NCBI GenBank assembly: GCA_019347915.1 | Contig: JAHWKL010000004.1 | Coordinates: 1 to 48,186 of the forward strand | DNA length: 48,186 bases | Origin: Actinomycetota bacterium | GTDB taxonomy: Bacteria > Actinomycetota > Acidimicrobiia > Acidimicrobiales > CADCSY01 | Reading direction: 5' to 3' | Shown here: piece after piece, positions 42,747-48,186 of the stretch | Position numbering within the stretch: the stretch's first letter is position 1 | Layout: every line of letters begins with the position of its first letter | Notes under the pieces: model-generated | The model's database searches: none | The model's input: only the letters and a program-made list of their open reading frames with translations | Told to the model about the DNA's origin: nothing | Position numbers and translations under genes: made by a program

Positions 42747-43909
42747 GCGTCACCGCCGCCCGGGGGTTCGATGCCGCCGGCGTCGCCTGCGGGATCAAGC
42801 ACGACGGGCGGGCCGACCTCGCCCTGGTCGCCACCACCGACCGCCGGCCGGTCCCCGCAGCCGGCGTCTTCACCGTCAACCTGGCGACCGCACCTCCGGT
42901 CGTGGTGTCCCGGTCCCACCTGCACGCCACCGGGGGACAGGCGGCAGCGGTGGTGCTCAACAGCGCCAACGCCAACGCTGCCACCGGCGACGCCGGCCGG
43001 GCGGATGCCGAGGAGACCTGCGCCCTCGTCGCCGACCGGCTGGGGTGCCGGAGCGAGGAGGTGCTGGTGTGCTCCACCGGCCTCATCGGCATTCCCCTGC
43101 CGATGGCGGCGATCCGCGCCGGCGTGCCCACGGTGACGGGCGCGCTGTCCGCTTCCGGAGCGGCCGACGCCGCCGGGGCCATCCTGACCACCGACACCAC
43201 GGCCAAGGAGGTCGCCGTCCGGGGCACCGGCTTCGCGGTGGGGGGCATGGCCAAGGGCGCGGCCATGCTCGCCCCGGCGCTCGCGACCATGCTGGCCGTG
43301 GTCACCACCGATGCCGTCGCTGACACCGGGACGCTCGACGCGGCGCTGCGGGCGGCGACGAGCGGCAGCTTCGACCGGGTCGACACCGACGGCTGCATGT
43401 CGACCAACGACACCGTCCTGCTGCTGGCCAGCGGCACCAGCGGCGTGACGCCGTCGCCGGAGGAGCTCACGGCCGCCGTGGTCGAGGCCTGTGCCGATCT
43501 CGCCGGCCAGATGGCCGCCGACGCCGAAGGGGCGACGAAGGTCGTCCGCGTGTTCGTCACCGGCGCCGCCTCGCCCGACGACGCCCACCGGGTGGCGCGA
43601 CGGATCGCCGACAGCCAGCTCTGCAAGTGCTCGTGGTACGGCGCCGACCCGTACTGGGGGCGGGTGGTCAGCGAGGCGGGCAGCGCCGGGGCGGCGTTCG
43701 ACCCCGAACAGGTCTCGGTCGCCTACGGCGGCGTCACCGTCTGCGCCGGCGGCGTGGCCGCGCCCCACGACGCCGCCGCCTTGACCGAGGTCATGGCCCG
43801 GCGCCACCTCCAGCTCACCGTCGACCTGGGCCTGGGCCGAGGCGTGGGATCCATCCTCACCAACGACCTCACCCATGCCTACGTCGACGAGAACATGCGG
43901 ACCTCGTGA
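42743..43909 (+). CDS. argJ: Glutamate N-acetyltransferase / amino-acid acetyltransferase
   Basis: 388 residues from GTG 42743; the track start at 42632 is a shadow within argC. ArgJ is an Ntn-type protein that cleaves itself before Thr; the site is ILTTDTTAKE, about residues 145-154. LNSANANAATG and STNDTVLLLASG are further family segments. It recycles the acetyl group from N-acetylornithine to glutamate, so no argE is needed. The present -TTAKE instead of the common -xPK is a small variation. Confidence 0.95.
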   Translation: MSVTAARGFDAAGVACGIKHDGRADLALVATTDRRPVPAAGVFTVNLATAPPVVVSRSHLHATGGQAAAVVLNSANANAATGDAGRADAEETCALVADRLGCRSEEVLVCSTGLIGIPLPMAAIRAGVPTVTGALSASGAADAAGAILTTDTTAKEVAVRGTGFAVGGMAKGAAMLAPALATMLAVVTTDAVADTGTLDAALRAATSGSFDRVDTDGCMSTNDTVLLLASGTSGVTPSPEELTAAVVEACADLAGQMAADAEGATKVVRVFVTGAASPDDAHRVARRIADSQLCKCSWYGADPYWGRVVSEAGSAGAAFDPEQVSVAYGGVTVCAGGVAAPHDAAALTEVMARRHLQLTVDLGLGRGVGSILTNDLTHAYVDENMRTS

Positions 43910-44808
43910 TGGACGCCGTCGACGGGCTGGCGGGGCTGAGCGCCGCCGACAAGACCGAGATCCTGGTCGAGGCGTTGCCCTACATCCGCCGCTTCCGCAA
44001 CACCGTCGCCGTGGTCAAGTACGGCGGGAACGCCATGACCGCGTCAGTGGGGGCGGGGCGGGCCGACGACGACGCCTTGGCCCTGTTCGCCGAGGACATC
44101 GCCCTGCTGCGGTCCGTCGGCATGGGAATGGTCGTCGTCCACGGCGGCGGCCCCCAGATCGGCGACCTCATGGCCCGCCTGGGCAAGGTGCCCGAGTTCG
44201 TCGACGGCCTGCGGGTGACCGACGCCGAGACCCTCGACATCGCCCGCATGGTGCTGGTGGGCAAGGTCAACCGCGACATCGTCTCCGCCCTCAACCTGCA
44301 CGGGACGCCCGCGGTCGGGGTCTCGGGCGAGGACGCCGGTCTGCTCCGGGCCCGAGCCCGCTCCCCCGAGCTGGGCTACGTGGGCGACATCGAGGAGGTG
44401 CGGCCCGCCATCCTCGAGCGCCTGCTGAACGAGGAGATCGTTCCCGTGGTGGCCACCATCGGCGCCGACGACCACGGGCAGCCCTTCAACATCAACGCCG
44501 ACACCGCGGCCGGCGCCATCGCCATCGCCCTCGGGGCCGAGAAGCTCGTCTACCTGACCGACGTCGAGGGGCTGTGGGGCCGGGCCGGCGACCCCGCCAG
44601 CGTGCTGTCGACGGCGTCGGTCGAGCAGGCCGAAGCCATGATCGAGGCGGGGACCATCACCGCCGGCATGGTGCCCAAGATCGACTCGTGCGTGCGGGCC
44701 GTGCGGGCCGGCGTCGGCCACGCCCACATCCTCGACGGCCGCGTGCCCCACGTGCTGCTGCTGGAGATCTTCACCAACTCCGGCATCGGCACCATGATCT
44801 CGGCATGA
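43909..44808 (+). CDS. argB: Acetylglutamate kinase
   Basis: 299 residues from ATG 43909 (TGATG overlap with argJ). VVKYGGNAM and VVVHGGGPQIGDLM are the ATP and substrate loops of the amino acid kinase fold, with NINADTAAGAIA near the end. The N-terminal helix before the kinase fold (AADKTEILVEALPYIRRF) is of the arginine-feedback-inhibited type that forms hexamers. It phosphorylates N-acetylglutamate. Confidence 0.96.
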   Translation: MDAVDGLAGLSAADKTEILVEALPYIRRFRNTVAVVKYGGNAMTASVGAGRADDDALALFAEDIALLRSVGMGMVVVHGGGPQIGDLMARLGKVPEFVDGLRVTDAETLDIARMVLVGKVNRDIVSALNLHGTPAVGVSGEDAGLLRARARSPELGYVGDIEEVRPAILERLLNEEIVPVVATIGADDHGQPFNINADTAAGAIAIALGAEKLVYLTDVEGLWGRAGDPASVLSTASVEQAEAMIEAGTITAGMVPKIDSCVRAVRAGVGHAHILDGRVPHVLLLEIFTNSGIGTMISA

Positions 44809-45956
44809 GCGACGGGACCGGTTCGCCGCTCATGCCGACGTACCCGCCGCCGCTGGTGACCTTCGTGCGGGGCCGGGGGACCGAGTTGTGGGACGACCAG
44901 GGTCGCCGGTACCTCGACTTCCTCTCCGGTCTCGGCGTCACCGCTCTCGGCCATGCCCATCCGGCGGTGGCCGAGGCCGTGGCCGCCCAGGCCCGGACCC
45001 TCGTCCACGTGTCCAACCTCTTCGGCACCGAGGTCGGTCCCGAGGTGGCCCGCACCCTCGACCGGCTGCTCGGCGGCGGCGGTCAGGTGTTCTTCGCCAA
45101 CTCCGGGGCCGAGGCCAACGAGTGCGCCCTCAAGCTCGCCCGCAAGTGGGGCGGGCGTGGCCGCCACACGGTCGTGAGCGCCTACGGGTCCTTCCACGGC
45201 CGCACCCTCGCCACCCTGCACGCCACCGGCCAGCCGGCCAAGCACGAGGCCTTCCAGCCGCTTCCCGAGGGCTTCCGTCACGTCGCCTGGTGCGACGTCG
45301 ACGCCCTCGAGGCGGCCATCGACCCCGGTGTGGCCGCCGTGCTGCTCGAGCCGGTGCAGGGTGAGGGGGGCGTGCAGCCGGCCACCGCCGAGTACTTCCA
45401 GGGCGTGCGCCGGCTCTGTGACGAGCGCGGGCTGCTGATGATGGTCGACGAGGTCCAGACCGGGCTGGGGCGCACGGGCCGGTGGTTCGCCTTCCAGCAC
45501 TTCGACGTCCGTCCCGACGTGGTGACGCTGGCCAAGGCCCTCGGCAACGGCGTGCCCATCGGTGCCTGCTGGGCCCGCGCCGAGGTCGCCGCCACCTTCC
45601 GCCCGGGCGACCACGGCAGCACCTACGGCGGCCAGCCCCTGGCTGCCTCGGCGGCGCGCGCCGTGCTGGCCACCATGGAGGCCGAGGACGTCCCCCGCCG
45701 AGCGGCGGCCGCCGGTGCCCGTCTGGCCGAGGCGCTCGGCCGGGTACCCGGGGTGCGCCTCGTGCGGGGCCTCGGCCTGCTGCTGGCGGCGGAGCTGGTC
45801 GAGCGTCCGGCGGCGGAGGTGACCGCCGAGGCCCTGAAGCTGGGGCTGGTCGTCAACGCGGTGACGCCCACCGCCGTGCGTCTGGCGCCGCCGCTGCTGG
45901 TCTCCCAGGCCGAGGTCGACGAGGCCCTCGACATCCTCGCCAAGGTCCTGCGGTGA
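44805..45956 (+). CDS. argD: Acetylornithine aminotransferase
   Basis: 383 residues from ATG 44805 (ATGA). PLP-dependent class III aminotransferase with NSGAEANECALKLARK, SFHGRTLATL, DEVQTGLGRTG and the PLP lysine in TLAKALGNGVPIGA. It converts N-acetylglutamate semialdehyde to N-acetylornithine. The track start at 43875 is a shadow in argB. Confidence 0.96.
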   Translation: MSDGTGSPLMPTYPPPLVTFVRGRGTELWDDQGRRYLDFLSGLGVTALGHAHPAVAEAVAAQARTLVHVSNLFGTEVGPEVARTLDRLLGGGGQVFFANSGAEANECALKLARKWGGRGRHTVVSAYGSFHGRTLATLHATGQPAKHEAFQPLPEGFRHVAWCDVDALEAAIDPGVAAVLLEPVQGEGGVQPATAEYFQGVRRLCDERGLLMMVDEVQTGLGRTGRWFAFQHFDVRPDVVTLAKALGNGVPIGACWARAEVAATFRPGDHGSTYGGQPLAASAARAVLATMEAEDVPRRAAAAGARLAEALGRVPGVRLVRGLGLLLAAELVERPAAEVTAEALKLGLVVNAVTPTAVRLAPPLLVSQAEVDEALDILAKVLR

Positions 45957-46882
45957 CGCTGCGACACCTGCTCGAGGTCGATGACCTGTCCCCGCTCGAG
46001 CTGGCGGCGGTGCTCGACCTGGCCGCCGCGCCCGGAGCCGACCCGGTCCTGAGAGGGAAGGGCGCGGCGCTGCTGTTCGAGAAGCCGTCGGCCCGCACCC
46101 GCAACGCCACCGAGATGGCGGTGGTGCAGCTCGGGGGCCATCCCGTGGCCCTGCGCGGCGACGAGGTCGGGATCGACGTCAGGGAGACGGCCGAGGACCT
46201 GGCCCGGGTCCTGTCGTGCTACCACGCGGTGATCGGGGCCCGGGTCGCCGCCCACAGCGTGCTCGAGCGGATGGCCGCCGTCGCATCGGTGCCGGTGCTC
46301 AACCTGCTCAGCGACCTCGCCCATCCCACCCAGGCGCTGGCCGACGTGCTGACCGTGCGCCAGCACTTCGGTGACCTGGCCGGTCGCCAGCTGGCCTGGG
46401 TGGGCGACGCCAACAACGTCTTCCGGTCCCTCTCCCTGGCCGCGACCATGGCGGGGATGAGCGTGCGGGGGGCGTGGCCGTCCGGGTTCGGGCCCGAACC
46501 CGACCACCTCGACCGGGTTCGCTCGCTGGGTGGGGAGGTGCTGGCCACGACCGACCCCCGGGAGGCGGTGCGTGGTGCCGACGTGGTCGTCACCGACGTG
46601 TGGGCCTCGATGGGCCAGGAGGACGAAGCCGACGACCGCCGGCGGGCGTTCACCGGCTTCACCGTCGACGAGCGCCTGATGGGCCTGGCCGCGCCGGAGG
46701 CGGTGTTCCTCCACTGCCTGCCCGCCCACCGGGGTGAGGAGGTCTCCGCCGGGGTTGTCGACGGCCCCCGCAGCCTGGTCTGGCAGGAGGCGGCCAACCG
46801 CATGCACGCCGCCCGGGGCCTCCTCGGCTTCCTGCTGGGGGGTTCCGGGCCCGGCACCTCCGTGGCGGAGGGCCCGGTTTGA
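45953..46882 (+). CDS. argF: Ornithine carbamoyltransferase
   Basis: 309 residues from GTG 45953 (GTGA). Carbamoyl-phosphate loop is SARTR at 46-50, with Ala in place of the common Thr of STRTR; HPTQALADVLT and HCLPAHRGEEV are both present, the latter being the ornithine-binding Cys region. It joins carbamoyl phosphate and ornithine into citrulline. Track start at 45482 is a shadow in argD. Confidence 0.95.
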   Translation: MTLRHLLEVDDLSPLELAAVLDLAAAPGADPVLRGKGAALLFEKPSARTRNATEMAVVQLGGHPVALRGDEVGIDVRETAEDLARVLSCYHAVIGARVAAHSVLERMAAVASVPVLNLLSDLAHPTQALADVLTVRQHFGDLAGRQLAWVGDANNVFRSLSLAATMAGMSVRGAWPSGFGPEPDHLDRVRSLGGEVLATTDPREAVRGADVVVTDVWASMGQEDEADDRRRAFTGFTVDERLMGLAAPEAVFLHCLPAHRGEEVSAGVVDGPRSLVWQEAANRMHAARGLLGFLLGGSGPGTSVAEGPV

Positions 46883-47424
46883 CCCCGGCAGGCGAGGGCC
46901 AGCTGGGTAAGCCCCAGCGCCAGCACCGGATCGCCGGGCTGCTCGGGGCCCATCCGGTGACCAGCCAGGCCCGCCTGGTCGAGCTGCTGGCCGCCGAAGG
47001 CGTGAGCGCGACCCAGGCGACGGTGTCGCGCGACCTCGACGAGCTGGGCGCGGTGAAGGTGCGGGTCCCGGGAGGCGAGACCGTGTACGCCATCCCCGAG
47101 CTCGCCTTCGAGCAGGTGGCGCCGGGCGACCACCTCCGGCGGGTGTTCTCCGACTGGGTGGTGCAGGTGGCGTGGTCGGCCAACCTGGTGGTGCTGCGGA
47201 CGCCGCCGGGCTCGGCCCACGTGGTGGGTTCCGCCCTCGACCGGGCCGGCTTGCGCGAGATCGTGGGCACGGTGGCCGGCGACGACACTGTCCTGGTGGT
47301 CGTGGACGAGCGGGTCGGCGGTGCCACGGTGGCCGATCGCCTCCGGGCCCTGGCCGGGCTCGACCACAAGACAGAAGACGGCCCGGCCGGAGATGCCGGC
47401 GGGCCGCGCAACGAGGAGGGCTGA
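46879..47424 (+). CDS. argR: Arginine repressor ArgR
   Basis: 181 residues from TTG 46879, overlapping the argF stop (TTGA); no better start is seen near the family N-terminus. The winged helix ([40 protein letters not shown] begins at about 14) is followed by the C-terminal oligomerisation and arginine-binding domain ending [11 protein letters not shown], plus a 25-residue polar tail. Arginine-bound hexamers block argC transcription. The gene within the operon gives autoregulation. Confidence 0.94.
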   Translation: MTPAGEGQLGKPQRQHRIAGLLGAHPVTSQARLVELLAAEGVSATQATVSRDLDELGAVKVRVPGGETVYAIPELAFEQVAPGDHLRRVFSDWVVQVAWSANLVVLRTPPGSAHVVGSALDRAGLREIVGTVAGDDTVLVVVDERVGGATVADRLRALAGLDHKTEDGPAGDAGGPRNEEG

Positions 47425-47426
47425 TC

Positions 47427-48186
47427 ATGGCGACACGAGCGGTGCTGGCCTACAGCGGGGGCCTCGACACCTCCGTGGCGGTGCGGTGGATGATCGAGGA
47501 GATGGGCACCGAGGTGATCGCTGTCGCCGTCGACGTGGGCCAGGGCGGCGACTTCGAGACCATCCGGGAGCGGGCGCTGGCGGCGGGGGCAGTGGAAGCC
47601 GTGGTGGTCGACGCCCGCCGGGAGTTCGCCGAGGACTACGTCGTCCCTGCGCTGCGGGCCAACGCCCGCTACGAGGGCAAGTACCCCCTCGTGTCGTCGC
47701 TGTCCCGCCCGGTCATCGTCAAGCACCTGGTGGCTGCCGCCCGTGAGCACCGGGCCGACGCGGTGGCCCACGGCTGCACCGGGAAGGGCAACGATCAGGT
47801 CCGCTTCGAGGTCTCCACCGCCGCCCTGGCGCCCGACCTGGACATCCTGGCGCCGGTCCGCGGTTGGGGCCTGACCCGGGAGGAGTCCATCGAGTACGCC
47901 GAGCGGCACGCCATCCCTGTCACCGTGACCAAGGCCAGCCCGTACTCAATCGACCAGAACCTGTGGGGCCGCACCATCGAGTGCGGCGTGCTCGAGGACC
48001 CCTGGGAGTCGCCACCGGAAGAGGTGTACGAGACGACCACCCCCACGGCCACCGGCCCCTGCGACCTGGTGATCGACTTCGAGCAGGGCGTTCCCGTGGC
48101 CCTGGACGGGCGCAGCCTGCCCTTCCACGAGCTGGTCGACGAGGTCACCCGGGTGGTGGGCTCGTACGGGTGGGGGCGCATCGACA
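47427..48186 (+). CDS. argG: Argininosuccinate synthase (partial, C-terminus beyond right edge)
   Basis: 253 codons seen. [13 protein letters not shown] is the PP-loop ATP-binding site near the N-terminus; [16 protein letters not shown] and [14 protein letters not shown] are the citrulline and aspartate binding regions. It condenses citrulline and aspartate to argininosuccinate. Unlike most starts here, it has AGGAGG 7 bases before the ATG and a 2-base gap from argR. The rest of the gene, and probably argH, lies past the window. Confidence 0.97.
   Translation, partial: MATRAVLAYSGGLDTSVAVRWMIEEMGTEVIAVAVDVGQGGDFETIRERALAAGAVEAVVVDARREFAEDYVVPALRANARYEGKYPLVSSLSRPVIVKHLVAAAREHRADAVAHGCTGKGNDQVRFEVSTAALAPDLDILAPVRGWGLTREESIEYAERHAIPVTVTKASPYSIDQNLWGRTIECGVLEDPWESPPEEVYETTTPTATGPCDLVIDFEQGVPVALDGRSLPFHELVDEVTRVVGSYGWGRID

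Overview
The window is a very GC-rich stretch of actinobacterial chromosome. It carries a complete Pup-proteasome system (mpa, dop, pup, prcB, prcA, pafA, pafB, pafC), a fused CofG-CofH (FbiC) for coenzyme F420, an OpcA-containing pentose phosphate cluster and an argCJBDFRG operon. Together these point to Actinomycetota. The gene order and short, tightly coupled genes suggest an Acidimicrobiia-like lineage, but that is an inference from recollection and not something the sequence proves. No rRNA, tRNA, CRISPR array, phage, transposase or plasmid gene was seen. All ORFs were read from the supplied sequence and track; family names come from motif recognition, not from a search.

Layout. 1-5.7 kb (minus strand): a serine beta-lactamase-like hydrolase cut by the left edge, a Cys-rich unknown protein, a CbbY-like HAD phosphatase, a LOG-family protein and FbiC. 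5.8-11.5 kb (minus): opcA, zwf, tal and tkt, the oxidative and non-oxidative pentose phosphate enzymes. 11.6-15.9 kb: a FIST sensor protein and a DUF983 protein (minus), a TetR regulator (plus), an O6-alkylguanine-DNA methyltransferase (minus) and a PBP4-type D-Ala-D-Ala carboxypeptidase (plus). 15.9-19.3 kb (plus): a Lon-substrate-domain protein, three small membrane or hypothetical proteins, trmI and a MarP-like membrane serine protease. 19.4-21.4 kb (minus): a CPA2 K+/H+ antiporter, its KhtT-like regulatory subunit and a ferredoxin. 21.5-28.6 kb (mostly plus): mpa, dop, pup, prcB, prcA, pafA. 28.6-32.8 kb: a DUF3866 protein, pafB, pafC, signal peptidase I. 32.8-38.6 kb: a GDPD-like protein with altered active-site residues, a zinc-ribbon protein, tatA/B, tatC, a HelY-like helicase and a lone lipid-kinase-lid-like protein. 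38.6-41.6 kb: an M20 peptidase, a membrane protein, a Ddn-like F420-dependent oxidoreductase and an isocitrate-lyase/PEP-mutase-family enzyme. 41.7-48.2 kb (plus): argC, argJ, argB, argD, argF, argR and the start of argG.

How the genes fit together. Pup is deamidated by Dop, ligated to targets by PafA, and pupylated proteins are unfolded by Mpa into the PrcBA core. PafB and PafC are the WYL-domain DNA-damage regulators usually found beside pafA. The FbiC and Ddn-like genes connect F420 synthesis and use. The arg operon ends with its own likely repressor gene, and an 18-bp near-palindrome overlaps the argC promoter.

The most striking non-coding signals are: (i) about 18 gene starts with a TAnnnT-type -10 element only 6-9 bases before the ATG/GTG, implying leaderless transcription as the normal mode for genes that begin a transcript; (ii) a 51-bp AT-richer palindromic element lying in frame inside the FbiC linker; (iii) two oppositely oriented copies of a mosaic, hairpin-rich intergenic repeat, one between the divergent promoters upstream of pafA and one after the M20 peptidase gene.
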